A stretch of DNA of 64,000 nucleotides from Phytopythium helicoides. Lineage: Eukaryota; Oomycota; Peronosporomycetes; Pythiales; Pythiaceae. The DNA is taken from positions 62,001 to 126,000 of the forward strand of contig JANFNE010000042.1 of assembly GCA_024867545.1 (NCBI GenBank), written 5' to 3'. Each line of letters opens with the position of its first letter. Positions within the stretch are counted from its first letter, which is position 1. Shown piece by piece: positions 42,937-55,485 of this stretch. A program made the position numbers and the translations under genes. Under the pieces are notes generated by a model. That model did no database searches. It was not told where the DNA came from and saw nothing but the letters and a program-made list of their open reading frames with translations.

Positions 42937-43957
42937 AGCGGTACCCTTCAGGAAAACCCTTGGAGATGAGGCGGTGTTGCAAAGGAAGAAGATGTTCTAG
43001 CACAAAGCTAAGCTATCGTGTCAAGACTAGAGTCTCCCTAATGTGGTGTTTGACGAGGCGACTCGAGCTACCTTGCGTGGATGGCTGGTTGCTGACAAAG
43101 CAACCCTTGCCTGTGGCGATGCAGGACTTGTCCATTAGCTCCAACGCAATGAATTCCTTTGGTGCACACAAACTGTCGCGCGCCACAGAAACCCATCCAA
43201 GTCATTCAGGTTATAACCATGAGAAGCGCGCATTGCAGAAGAGTACTCCATTGTAGCCAGCATGAGCTCTTCATCAATGCAGATGAGAGGCATTTATCGC
43301 GGTGGTGGCCAACTGCTAGCGCTGAATCCCCCAGATCTGGCTTTGATATTTGGTGATGTAGAGATTCTAGCAGCATACAGCTCAGTTGTGGCTCAAGACT
43401 AGGTGGATGCTAAGGCATGGTGATTACGAGACCAAAAATGCATGGAGGCAACAAGACCTTGCTGCCGGCAACCGCGGCGCCAAGCCACTCAACACCGAGA
43501 GGGAAGGATCGCCTAGCCGAACGTTGCCAGCCACTAGAGACAAACCGCCAAGTATAGGGCTGTCTCCCTGCTGATCGGTGTCGTCGACTTGGCGAAGCCG
43601 TCGGGGATCTGCTCCTTCTCCAGAAACGACTAAGCGTTTGCCACCGACACAGTCTCGGTGTCATAGTGTCCAAACGCGATCAGCACCAGCGCCGACTCGA
43701 CCATGGGGGCTTCCTTCCCACAGCGCTCCTGCCCGTGCAAACATCATTTTGTGGTTTTTTTTGTTTATTTTGGTTGAGTTTTAGACGGTATTTATACAGC
43801 ATACAACTTTTCATAGTCGTCGTCCCGCATCAGCCTGCGTCCATGTTCAATCACCACAGCAGGCTACATGCGCGAGAGTGGACCCCAGCCGAGACGACGC
43901 CTTCGATCGGCACCCATAGCTGAGGCGGGCTCTCGCTTCGAGACGCTGTGGGCCCGT
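42937..43957. other. Intergenic region between aldo-keto reductase and H+-ATPase copy 4
   Basis: 1021 bp without a recognised gene. A T-rich stretch (about 43747-43800) lies near the 3' side of the inverted pump gene. Copy 4's 3' flank here is unrelated to the conserved flank of copies 1-3. Confidence 0.45.
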
Positions 43958-46900
43958 TTACACCGTGCGGCTGGCGCGAATCGAGCGCTGCTCGTTCGTG
44001 ACGACCGAGTGCGCGAGCGTCGGGTGGCCGGCGTTGATGCGCGACGTGAACGCCTTCTGGTTGTACGTGTCCGTGCCCTTGTACAGCATGTAGTTGACCG
44101 CGAACTTGATCAGGTCGAGCGGGAAGTGCCACACGATCACCCACAGCCACGCCACAAGAATGTAGCCACCGCCGCAGCCGATGACAGCAATACGGTCCGT
44201 CGGGTAGCCACCGAAACCGATCCAGCCGATCACCGAAGCCACGATCTGAGCGAACACGAACGCGATCAGCAGCAGCGTCGCCGGACGCTCCGCGAAGAAC
44301 CAGTTGTTCGAGCCGGCCGTACGCGTCACGAAGATCAGAGCCTGACCGGAGATCGACACCTGCGTGTACACGAGCGAGCGGAGCACGCCCTCCTTGCGCT
44401 GGATGCCGGGGCCGATCGTGTCGTGGTCCTTGCCCCACGTCGAGTTCCAGTTCGAGAAGTCCCACACGTAGTCGCAGAAGCTCACCTGGTTCGTCACCGG
44501 CACCTTGTCGTCACCGATGAACACCACACCCTTGCCGTGCTGAGCAGCGCTGAACACGTCGTAGCTGCCGCTGTAACCAGAGCCGCTCTGGCCGAGCGTG
44601 TACTGGTACACGAACTGGTCGTACGCCTCGTCGGCCGACGGCTTGACGTCGCCCGGCAGGTCGTTCAGGTGGAAGTCCGCAAGGTCCTCGAACAGCTTGT
44701 CCTTCGAGTCGTACTTGGCCGTGTAGTCGTTCCAGTACTCGTTGATCAGGTTGGCGCGGAACTTGCCCACATCCGACAGCGAAGCCGTCTTGATCACGTC
44801 ACCGTCCATCTCACCGCAGCCAGTCGAGTTGGCCGAGATCGCGCACTCCTGGTACGCCGACTGGAAGTAGTCGTCGCAATGGTCCTTCATGCAGCCGACG
44901 CACAGGTTCTCCACACCAGCACCCTCGAAACCGTCCGAGTTGTACACCACCGCGAACAGCACAATCGTCGACAGCGTGAGCCAGATGCCGAAGCTGATCG
45001 ACGAGATGAACACCTCCTTCAGCTTCCACGAGTCCGGGCGCGGCGACGCAACCACGTTGTCCTTCGAGATCGTCAGAATCGTACCGTCGTTCAGGATGGC
45101 AAGCACCACCACAAGGATAGGAGGGAAGTACCAGTTCCACGCAACCGTCAGCAGACCGAACGTGAACACGATACGGACCGTCATGGCAATCGAGTACATG
45201 GCGTAGTTCTTCATGCGGAGGAAGATCTCACGGCTCATGCGGATAGGCCGTGATAATCACACTCAGACCGGGCGAAACGAGCACAATGTCGGCAGCAGCG
45301 CGAGCAGCGTCCGTAGCATCGTCGACAGCAATACCAATGTCGGCCTGAGCGAGCGCAGGAGCGTCGTTCACACCATCACCAGTCATACCAACAACCTTGT
45401 TCAGCGACTGCAGGTGCTTCACGATCTCGAACTTGTGCTCCGGGAACACCTGAGCAAATCCGTCCGTGTCGTACACCATCTGCGCAAGGTTCAGGCCAGG
45501 AGGGGGAGCCTGGTTGAAGAAAGAGGTGTCCAGGATGTTCGTCGGCATTCCCAGCTGACGGCACGTCTCAACAGCAATAGCCTTCTGGTCACCAGTGACC
45601 ATCTTGACAGCAACACCGAGCGCAATGGCCTTCTTCACCGTGTCGGCCGTGTCGTGGCGAGGGGGGTCGAACAGCGGCAGCAGACCGATCATCTGCCACT
45701 CGCACTCCTCCACCGGCACGTCGCCGCTGCGAGAGATACCAACACCAAGACCACGGTAGCCGCGCGACGCGAACTCGTTGATGCGGTCCTCGACCTCCAC
45801 GCGGAGCTTGTCGGCGTTCACGTCCATGTCCAGCACCACCTGCGGAGCACCCTTGACGGCGCGGAAGATCTCACCCGTGCGGTTGTCCTTGAGCTTGGCG
45901 ATCGTGCGCTTCGTCGTGGGGTCGAACGGCGTGTAGTGCAGAAGCGTGTACTCGTCCTTGATCGTGTCCTTGCCCGGGTACGTGTTGAAGCACACAACAT
46001 CAATGGCCTCGTTGTTCTCGATACGGGCCGCGAGAGCACCGTACTTGAGGATGTCGTCCGCCGTGAAGTTGTTGTACGGGATCAGGTTGTCCAGGTCCAC
46101 CGACAGCTTGTTGAGCGTGAGCGTGCCCGTCTTGTCCGAGCACAGGATCTCCATCGACGCCATCTCCTCAATGCACGTCAGACGCGTCACAATGGCGTTC
46201 TCCTTGGCAAGAGCCGACGAACCGATGGCCAGCGTCACCGAAAGCACCGTGGGCATGGCAACCGGAATACCACCGACGATCAGCACCAGGATGTTGGCGA
46301 CACCCAGGCAGCCGTCCGTCACGATGTAGCACGGGTTCTCCGACGTGCGGCCCGCCATCTGCACGACCAGCTCGATGAAGCACCAGACCAGGATGGACAC
46401 CATGCAGAAGTTGCCGACCGTGGTCAGCACCATCTGCAGGCGGCCGTGCGAGTCGGCACCCGCGATCTGCTCGGCGGCGCGGCCCAGGAACGTGTTGACA
46501 CCCGTGCTGGTCACGACGGCCTCGATCTCACCCTGCTTCACGACCGAGCCAGAGTAGCCCTCGTCACCCTCGTTCTTGGTCACCGGCAGCGACTCGCCCG
46601 TGAGCGACGACTGGTCGACCTTGACCGGGTCGCCCTCGAGGAACTTGAGGTCGGCAGGGATCACATCACCCAGGCGGACGCGGATGACATCACCGGGCAC
46701 AAGCAGGTCAGCAGGGGTGTTGATCATCTCGCCGTCGCGAAGCACCTTGGCCTCGGGGGCGAGCTGACCCATGAGCGCGGCGACGGCATCGCCGGCCTGG
46801 ATCTCCTCAAAGTAGCCGATGCAGGCGTTGAGGAGAAGCAGGAAGAGGATGAGCGCAAAGTCGGCGTAGTCGAGCAGCACGATCGAGAGGATGGCGGCCA

Positions 46901-47165
46901 CCTCCATGGCCCACGAGAGCGGGTTCCACATGAAGCCCAGGAAGACCATGAGCTTGTTCACCTTCTCCTCGGGTAGCTTGTTGGGGCCGTACTCGGCCAG
47001 ACGCTTCTGCGCCTCATCCGAGGTGAGACCCTCGCGGGTGGCCTTGAGCTTGTCGAGCGCCGCGTTCAGCGGAATCTGGGCCCACTGGATCTGGCCAGCC
47101 TCGTTGATGTAGTTCTTGGCGTCGTTGGGCGTCGCCATCGACATGTACGAGTTGCCGCTCGCCAT
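43958..47165 (-). pseudogene. PMA1: Plasma-membrane H+-ATPase, copy 4, inverted and frameshifted
   Basis: Length 3208, one base more than the 3207 of copies 1-3. The extra base is at about 45245 (plus strand gcggataggcc against the gcggatggcc expected from copies 1-3), after the LSVIITA segment and before the late membrane helices; as written, translation stops shortly after with AYPHEP. Restricted to single residues elsewhere, the protein is almost the same as copy 1 (N-terminus MASGNSYMSMATP, INTPADL for INVPADL, CAIS for CAIT, SLSDV for SLSEV), while synonymous sites differ in many places. It is therefore an older paralogue than the tandem copies. Either the insertion is an assembly error in a working gene or this copy is newly broken; all catalytic motifs are upstream of or at the break. 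Confidence 0.9.
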
Positions 47166-47247
47166 GTTTGCCTCCTTCTCCTGGTCACCCCGCGGGGATT
47201 TCCGTCCTTGTGCTGTCGAAACCTGGCTCGGTCGCTGGGCGCTCGTC

Positions 47248-47264
47248 GGGAAATTGCGGAATGG
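47248..47264 (-). promoter_or_regulatory. Initiator plus flanking element, H+-ATPase copy 4
   Basis: On the minus strand CCATTCCGCAATTTCCC: perfect YCATTYY then perfect CAWTTTNYY, 82 bases from the ATG at 47165. CCAAT words on the minus strand lie further upstream (about 47550-47556). Confidence 0.75.
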
Positions 47265-50200
47265 CTCGGCCGGTTTGACGCTCGGCGAGGAGCTACGCGC
47301 GCATTCCACTGGCGCGCAACCTCACGACGCCAAGGGGAGGACAAAGGGGGACCGTCCACCGCCGTCCACTATGGAGCGGACGCGGAACCCCTGCATAGAG
47401 CGGACAGTATAGTCAGCGCGAGAGGAGACATACAAACGCCAAGTTTGCCGATCCGGTACCGTACGGTCCAGAGGCGGCCCGTTGACGGACCCCGTGTTTT
47501 CGGAAACGGTACAGTGTACCTGTGGGCGGGGTGCTTCTAAACGACGGCATACGATTGGCTCTAGCATCCATCACACAGCCAATGAAAACGAGGGATTCAA
47601 AGGATAGCCAATCACCATGCAGTGAGGTTTTTTAGGGAATAAACAAGAGCGCTGGCGTCGTGTCTCGCGTCCACAGTTGACGCACATACAGATTCCAAGT
47701 TATCTGTGGTCTGCCACCACCAGAAAACCCAAGGTTTTTTAGAAGTTCATGTGGACCACTGCACGCTCTGCAAAGCGTATGCGACAGCGGTCCGAATCTT
47801 TTTGATCAGCAAGGTCAGGTGAGTGGTGGAGCGCGGGCGGACGGAGATGGTGTGGAGCGGACGCGCTTCGTTGCTCAGTATACAAATAGCAAGACAAAAT
47901 AGAAAACGGGCAGCGTAGGAGTGGGGGATCCGCTGATCCGAGAGTGGACGGCCAGGAAGCGCTTGCACCACCACCACTGGCATTGGACCGTGAGAGGGGG
48001 TGGCTGCGTCACTCACTCATCAGCCGAACATGACGCGACGCCACACGGCAGGGAAAGAAGAAGAAACCGTCTGCTGATAGATAGATTTTGCCTCCATATG
48101 TATGTGCACTTTTTGCTGGCCACCTTACCACCACCACCAACCACTCGCTTGATGACGATTGGAATCAAGTGCCGCTTGGTGGTTCCAGCATAGCGGTACA
48201 CGCCAAATAAATGATCGAACACGGTCACTAGTGACGATATACAAACGCCAAGTGTAAAGGACTGTGGCATACAGTCGTCAGGTTGCAGAGCTCATCCTGC
48301 AGAACGTTCGATTTGGAGACTGCGGCATCACATACCCTGATCAAGTCATTCATAGTGACTCCATTGCGATGACTGCAATCTAGCCTCTGATAGATGATCA
48401 AACTGCATCAAGAGACGAGTCTTCCCGAACGGAGATGGGCGACATGCATTTTCAGAATCTACCGTACAGTTCACGCCCCGGTGTCGCAGCGTCGAGCGAA
48501 GCGTACACGGTAGAGACTTGCGTCCACTATGCGGACTGTACCTTTCCCGCGCTCCATGTCTGCCTGCCATGGCGCGCAAACCGTCTACGGTACATGCACC
48601 CTCATGTCGATCACCGTACACTGTTCTCCAGAAACCGCCTTGACACATCCTACGATAAATGACCGTGCGCTCGTGCCGGGCCTGCTGGCCGCTCGTGAGC
48701 ATGCAGCAGTGTCGACGGAGTCCGTGCGTGCAGCGCGTGGTGCCTGTCGGCATGGCGAGGGCCGCGTGGCGGGGGCCAGACCACGGGGGTGTACGTAAGT
48801 GCGTGGCCTCCCACTGTGCCAATGTCCCGCCCAGGTTTGGGACACGCCGGATCACTGGCTGATTGGCGGGCATTGTCCAGACCCGTAGCCTTCGCGTTTC
48901 AAATGGCGTACACCCGTAGCCCAAGTGTTCGGTTTTGCGCAGTTGCCGTCGACGAGTCGTCATCCAGCTGCTTGAAGATGCTTAGTCGATTGGGATTGCT
49001 AGAGGCCAAAAGTACCGTGAAATCTACCTGTACGAACTCGCAGCGACGGCAGCAGTCGCAGCAGCATCCGCACCACCACCGCCACCGACCGGAGCGCCAA
49101 GCAGCAGCCCATGCCTTGCGTTCGCAGTCGATCTCGACTCCAAGCAGCACCCAGTGGGCGGTGGTCTGACTCGCACCTGAGTGACGTACGCGCCGTCGGC
49201 GCATCCCCAGGTCCGCCGGTGGATTGCTCGTGCCTGTTGTGCGTTTTCCCACGGTGGAGGTGTTTGTACCGTAGTGTATCCACAGTGTCTACAGTACAAA
49301 ACTCCAATGAGAGCCTCAGTGCTCAGAGATGACACGGAGCCGTGTCATCCGAGTCCTCATGGGCTCGGGTGGATGCAGGCAGCCTCGTCTAGGAGAGCGT
49401 CGCAGCGATCACCGGCCCATGCGGCATTTGCCGAATTTTGAGCGGAATGCTAGAGATCCATTGTGGGCTTGATATTTTGTTCGTGAGACGCTCGATCCCT
49501 TTGATCCGAGCGAGTGCGCTTGATGGGTCCGATGTAGAGCAGCCGATGTTGCGGCGATCGCTGACTACGCGAGTTCAGTTGGTAGCCTAGCAAGCCTTTT
49601 TGTTTTTTTGTTTTCACAAACCGCTCCAAGCTGTGAGGAATGGCAGGCTGAGGCGGATTAGTCAGCCATGACAGAGGCGCTCTCGCGCGCTGTCACTGCT
49701 ACTTGTGGTGGTGAAGCATTGTGCCCGATGATGAAAAGTCGACGACTTCTCCCTCCTTCCGAGGCTTGCCCAGCATGTGCTGCAAGCTACCCCTCGGACT
49801 AAATCGCCCGGCAGGTGGGGCATCCTAAAACCCATGCGATGTGGCATTGCGAGATGCAGCAACTGTACACTGTCGATCAGTGTGAACAACTCGATAGCTC
49901 TCTGCAGCGCATTTCAACTTCATCGGAAACACTATGATGCCTCGCTACTGGCAGTCGCGTTTCAGCGCCAATACCTGCAACAGTTTGTCCAGTCCACACT
50001 ATTGGACTTGAGAATGTTTCAAACCTGTTGCGACGCATTTCTCCCGAGAACAGCGGCGGGCTTGATGTAGGAATAGACTGCAAAGTCAATTTCTGCATCT
50101 ATCGCGTCACGCTCTGTGGAGTGAGATGGATCACTGCCCAAGAAAGTGAGTCGGCAACGTGTTGGTTCAATTCTCCTGCTCCTCCGTCACTGCAAATAGC

Positions 50201-50360
50201 GTAGCCGAGCATACAACTTGCAGGGATAGCGCAGTAACGACCGCTGCAACTTGAGGTTGCGTGGTATCGAAGTCTCTGTTTCGACGATATTCGAGTCCTC
50301 CCATCCGACAGCACACAGCAACTCCCCACGAAGCTCGACCTTCCCTCGACGGACCGATCA
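47265..50360. other. Gene-poor 3.1-kb region with short repeated words
   Basis: No supported gene or RNA. Repeated words: atacaaacgccaagt at 47430-47444 and 48239-48253; gagcggacgcg at 47374-47384 and 47855-47865; cgtccactatg at 47363-47373 and 48521-48531. A perfect 10-base-arm palindrome is at 49328-49349. A poly-T run (about 49596-49612) and CCA-rich tracts also occur. The pattern fits decayed non-coding repeats. Confidence 0.45.
49328..49349. repeat. Perfect palindrome, 10-base arms, 2-base spacer
   Basis: gatgacacgg-ag-ccgtgtcatc. It could form a hairpin or bind a dimeric protein. Isolated; no gene start is within 1 kb. Confidence 0.5.
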
Positions 50361-52687
50361 ATGGGGCACAAGAGCACGAGCTCTCGTCGCGAGGAGCTGC
50401 GGAAACTACCATGGCGCAAGGCCATCATTTTGCTGGTGAACGTCGCATCGGCCATCCTGACACTCGTCACTGGCTTACGTGAAAACCCCGTGGTCGTCTT
50501 TGTCACGGGTCGATACGATCTCGTGCGCTCTCGGCTTCAGGAAGGTCGCATCAACTACCGCATCGTGCGTCCGGACCTGATCGACGTTGATAAACTAACG
50601 AATTTGACGACGGTCGCCAACTCGTATCGATTCTACTCGGCGCCAAAACGCAGCCCCGAAAATCTGGCTGAGGACCGCAGCACGTGCATGCGTGTCAACT
50701 CGATGAACGCGACGCTCATGCATACCATGTATGACGACTTCTGGGGGAAAGGTCCTCGTCGAGCACAAATTTTCATCTACAGCATTTCGGCACCGCACTG
50801 TGACGTCGTCAACTTTAAACCTGCGTGGGTGGACGAGTGCATTAGCTCTCGTGGTGATTCGCAGCAAGACTGCTATCGGTACATCCTCGACAACTTTGAA
50901 GATCTGCATGCCAACAGAGTCATCCAAGTGGGTGTCGAGGTCGACTTTGGCGCTCCTGGAGTGCCGTTCATGCGCTGCATCGGTCGCCCAGATCGCAACT
51001 TTACTTACATGACGGATCTCATGGTGCACCAAAGTTTCTGGGCGGGTGGCAGCTACCATATTGAAATCCAGAGTAGCAAGTGCCGAGCTGTTCCAAGACT
51101 CATCAACGACGACCAGGTCTACGGACTCTTCCAGACGGAGGCGTACGACCAGAGCGCGACGGTCGTGTCGGCTGTGGACAGCTCAGGCTGGTTTGCAACG
51201 ATCGTCACCTTTGCTTACGGCATTGTTGCGATCGGACTCATTGCTCGAGGCTTCGTGAATACGGCGCTACATACACGCGCCGTGTTTTACATTCCGTCCA
51301 AGGTGCGTTTCACAGGGCTTGTGCAACGATACGCTAGGTTTGTCTTGCCATTCATGGGGCTCTCGACGCTCGGAAGCGACAATGACAGTTCAGTAATACG
51401 GTTAAGGGACGAGTTATCATGGCCTCCGACGTCTGGATCAACCACTGGCTGTACATTGTGCTCAGCATTGCCGACGCCCTTGTGAGTATGCGTATGACGT
51501 ATAGTGTGCTTGAAATGGGGACGTGGATGCTTGCCAAGAAAGTGAACTTCGAGAACTTCGTCTTCACCGCATCAGCGCTCACGCGAATCACCTGGGTCAT
51601 GTGCTTGGTGCACTCTCTAATACGCCTCGGTATAAAGGCAGTCGTTCGTTCACTGCGAGGACTCAAAGTCATTCGACCAGAGCTGAAGCTCCGGATTGAG
51701 CGTTATGTGGACGCAAGTGTTATTTTCGTGAGCTACAAGGCGTACAGCTTATTGTTGTGCTTTCTACTCTACTTGCTCCTCACTATCCACGGGAGAACAA
51801 CCTTTATGGTGTTTGCAAAGCCCGATAAAGAGGGGGTGTTCGGTGGAGAGCTTGAGCTCTCACAGTTCTGGAAAAGCGAGATCATGTGCGACTACGTCGT
51901 GATCCTTTCGATCTTAACAGCCGCAGGCATCGTGTACAGCACGATCATGATGCATACGCCGTATCGCTACGCAGCCAACAATGGATTTGTGCGGCTTATC
52001 CAGAGTCGTTATGTGTTCGTGGGCTGGGATGCCTTCAGTGTCATTGAGGCGCTCGGTATCGATCCATTTAACAAGAACATGCTTGACGACAACGATGACC
52101 CGAATGAGCGAGCAGCTCCGACCCAGTGCTCCCTCGGCACGGTTCTACAGCAGCTCTACCAGTCTGGTCCTAGTGGCTTTGTTTCTCTAGCAGCAGACTA
52201 TTTGTTCGTCGGGGGTGGGTTTTCTCAACCAGCCGTCGAATTTCATTACCCGACCAAGAAAGCACTTGCGATGGGTCTTCTCCGCAGCTTCCAGTCACAC
52301 TCAATGATCGGAGCTTCTTCTTCGAGCCCAAGCACTAAGCGATCCAGATATGCAGTCATTGCCGCTCTGGATGGCAATGAGAGTACTGGTGCGTCTAAAA
52401 TCACCGCGTCTAAGTTCGATAGCCTCGCACGAGAGGAGGACAAAGCGCAAGCAGCACTGGCACCTGACAGCTCCAAAAACTATCGCAGTCTATTTGAGCG
52501 TGACTTGCGAATTTTTGCCGAGAGTACCTACGGACGAGTGCTTTTCGTCGGCGAGGACAACCCTGGCAAGTACAGCAAGAACACATCCGGTACAATGGTG
52601 TTCTCAGTCGTGGATGCGCTCTCGACAATGAACATCCTTGACATCAAGTACCTGCTCGGTGGCTCCAAGAAGCTTACCATCAGATAG
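50361..52687 (+). CDS. Multi-pass membrane protein of unknown function
   Basis: Two exons, 50361-51302 and 51389-52687; the 86-bp intron (AAG|gtgcgt...gacag) is phase 0 and gives 746 residues. Residues about 22-40 form a first membrane helix, followed by a 250-residue, presumably extracytosolic domain with several cysteines and NxS/T sites (for example NLT, NAT, NFT). Then come a helix near residue 275-295 and at least four more in exon 2 (WLYIVLSIADALVSM, TRITWVMCLVHSLI, YKAYSLLLCFLLYLLL, VVILSILTAAGIVYS), and a long cytosolic C-terminus. I recognise no family. It converges with the membrane paralogue at 52748, 60 bp away. Ion-channel, sensor or transporter roles are all open. Confidence 0.75.
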
Positions 52688-52747
52688 GGTGATAGATACA
52701 GCAGTAGACTAAAATATTCTATCATGCAGATTACGATCGTGTTTTCA

Positions 52748-55485
52748 TTACGTCCCATTGAAATGAACTCCTTGCATTTGAGCACTGACGTCGAAGCGAA
52801 ACGATAGATCGACGCCCTGGTGAATCGTCGATGAGTTCAAAATCGTGATAAAGCAACCAATCAATTTACCCTGCAGAGTCATCCAGTACGTCTCCAGCAA
52901 AAATGCCAACTGATAGAGCGCGGAGATACCATATCGCTTCTTCACGAACCAGTACACCGACAAAAACGACATCAATTCAAGCGCAGCATATCCGACAGAT
53001 GTGGCGACTTCGACGATGACTTGCGTTTCAGTGAGGGAGTTGAGAATGACGTTGTACTTGGCGTTGGGTAGTCTCCAAAGCGTCCCGATGCATGATGCGT
53101 ATAACAGTGGCATGAAAACTTCCATGTACTCAACAAACAGCAGCACTTCAGCAGCAAATAATAATTGGAGCGTTTGCTCGAGGATACGAGCTTGGTCCTT
53201 GCGTTGGATGAACACGTTATCGATTTTGATACCTTTCACACCACCTGCTGACAGTCTTAAAACGTTTTGCGCTGAATCGCGCTCTGCCGCCTCAAGCATA
53301 CGCTGACGAATCTCTTTCTCCACATCTTCCTTGATCGGAACTGCCTTTTTGCGTACAAGTGGCGGGAGTGGTTCGTCAAGTTTCACACTTCCGCCGTGAC
53401 CGTATGCACTCGGTTGCCACAGGTTGTTGAGGCTATTCGATCGAGCTCGGTGATACGGCTGAGCTTTCGACACTACTGGGGTGACCATATTAGATTTCCG
53501 GCGTTGCAAACTGTTTACAGTAGCAGACCGATTGCCACGCCGCGCTTGGGTCAACATTTTGTTGCTTTGGGCGTCCTCCAGTTGCGCCTGCGGTAAAGTG
53601 GTGGTAGCAAGGTTGTGCTGAACGGTTTGCTCTTGGTCTACACTCTCTTCCTGTTCCATCCTCAATCTTTGCTCGTCATGCTCCCTTGGAACAAGCTTGA
53701 GTTGTTGAACGATCTGCTGCTGGGCATCTCTCTGGCGAGTAGTTAGGCTTTGATCAGCGTTGCTAGCTTTCGCATCAATCTTTTCAAAATCAAGAAGCCG
53801 CTTTGCTCCATTCTTGCGAATATGACTAGCTTGCACGTATATTGAAGGACGGGCTGTGACTGGACTCCGACTTGTCATAGCGGTCGATGCACCACTTGCA
53901 CAAGCGCTTGGCGCTCCAGTTGCTCTCACAGTAGTCGCCCCTCTGCTCGTCCGAGCAGTAAATTCGCCCATTGTCCTCGCTGTGGTCGGCGACAACGTTG
54001 TTCTGAGGCTCGAGCGCATGTGAGAAAAAGTTGGTTTTCTCATTCCAGAGTTCATTCGCTCCACGGCTGGAGGTTTTAGAGTCGGCTCTTCTGCTGGGAT
54101 AGCACGCACAGCGTACGCAGTTTGTCGCTTGCTGCGCTGACGACGCCGAAAGCGACCCCAAGCACTCTCGAGTTTTGCCAGCAAAACGTACAAGGTGCTT
54201 GAAATGGACCATGTATCTCCGTTGGACGAATCTCCAGCACTCCAAGTTTGAAACGAAGGTGGAGTGTCGATGGTAAGCGGTGGGTGCTCAGTCGCGTGAG
54301 TACTCGTTTCTCGTCCCGAGCGATGACTCTGTTTGCCGGCGATGATTCCAGACGATGCAATTCTGTAGGCTGTGAGAAGCGTGGACTGATTGTCACCAAC
54401 ATACTCGTGATTGATATAGGTCTTAGACTCGACGACTGCCTGCAAGAAATCCATGGCCATGATCAAGATAGCCATCATGTTGTTCTTGACATATTGCATG
54501 CACACGGTCTGATACAATGAGCTCGAAATCTCCACCATACATATGGTCACATCAGCTGAGATGTCGTCCAGCTCGCGGGAGAACTTCCAAAGCTGGCGCT
54601 TGATAGCGAGCTTGACGATCGGGAAGGTGAAATCATGAGTAGCTGGGCCTCGTATGGTAGCATCGCAAAGACAATCGATAATCCGAGAAGGAAGTAGAAA
54701 AGAGTGAGTTGTGTGCCAACTACTGGGAGGTAACGCTTCAGTTTGTGCAAAACCCCAAGCAGATCATTCTTGGCAAACAAGAAGTTGAATGCCACGACAA
54801 ACATACTCCACGGAGTCACACCTACAAACTCTCGCATTGGAACCGGAAATTTCCATGCAAACGCAGTGGTGACCCAGAGAGCTTCCTGACAGATTGACAC
54901 ACAGATTGCGATGAGCAAGCATCGGTAGTGTGTGTAGTTGCTGTTATTGTCGGACAAACCAAGTGCCTGCTTCCCCGCGAGTAAAAACATGTATGTCATA
55001 ATGAAGTGGGAGAACACCGAGCGCAGGAATGTGTCGTATTGTTCAGCTGCGCTGAGCCGCGGGTCTCTGAGCTTGATGCAATCGAGTCCGGCAAGCACTA
55101 TCAGTGTCGGTGTAGGCGACAAGATGACAACAGCGAGCACGCGGAAGATGCTGACCGAGCTCTGGTACTGATAAAACGCGCACAGCTTTGGAACTGAATA
55201 GCGACCAAGGTACTGGTGCTCCGTCTTTAGCGTGTGGAGTCTCTCGACAAGTCTCATGGAAGTGCTGCAGAATCCCCGAAGGCGCATGACCTCCCAGTAG
55301 CTGAGTGGACTAACGGGTGCTCGCGCGGCCGGAGAAGCTTCAGAAATAAACTCGTCAGGCAAGTGGTTGGTCTCTGAGATATTATCGGGAGCAGCAGATG
55401 CCCATTCGTTGAAGAGGGAGAGTGGAAACTCGTTCTGGGCGGTCGTGGAGCTTGCAGGGACAATGCTTCGCGCGTGCTTGTGCAT
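52748..55485 (-). CDS. Multi-pass membrane protein, paralogue A, frame broken once
   Basis: Two frames join at an a-run (54630-54632): the plus-strand gtgaaatcat lacks one base relative to the paralogue at 57241, where the same place reads ATG ATT TTC. With that base the span would give about 912 residues. N-terminal half: about six hydrophobic helices with HQYLGRYSV, LDCIKLRDPRLS and FAWKFPVPMRE; then SADVTICMVEISSSLYQTVC. A 330-residue low-complexity basic/Ser/Thr/Gln linker follows. The C-terminal half has three or four further helices (QTLQLLFAAEVLLFVEYMEV, ALELMSFLSVYWFVKKRYG, LLETYWMTLQGKLIGCFITI). No known family recognised. The deletion may be real or an assembly error. Confidence 0.75.

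Noticed and set aside
50150..50175. tRNA-like TTCAA loop near 50163
   Set aside because: No matching acceptor, D or anticodon stems could be built around it.
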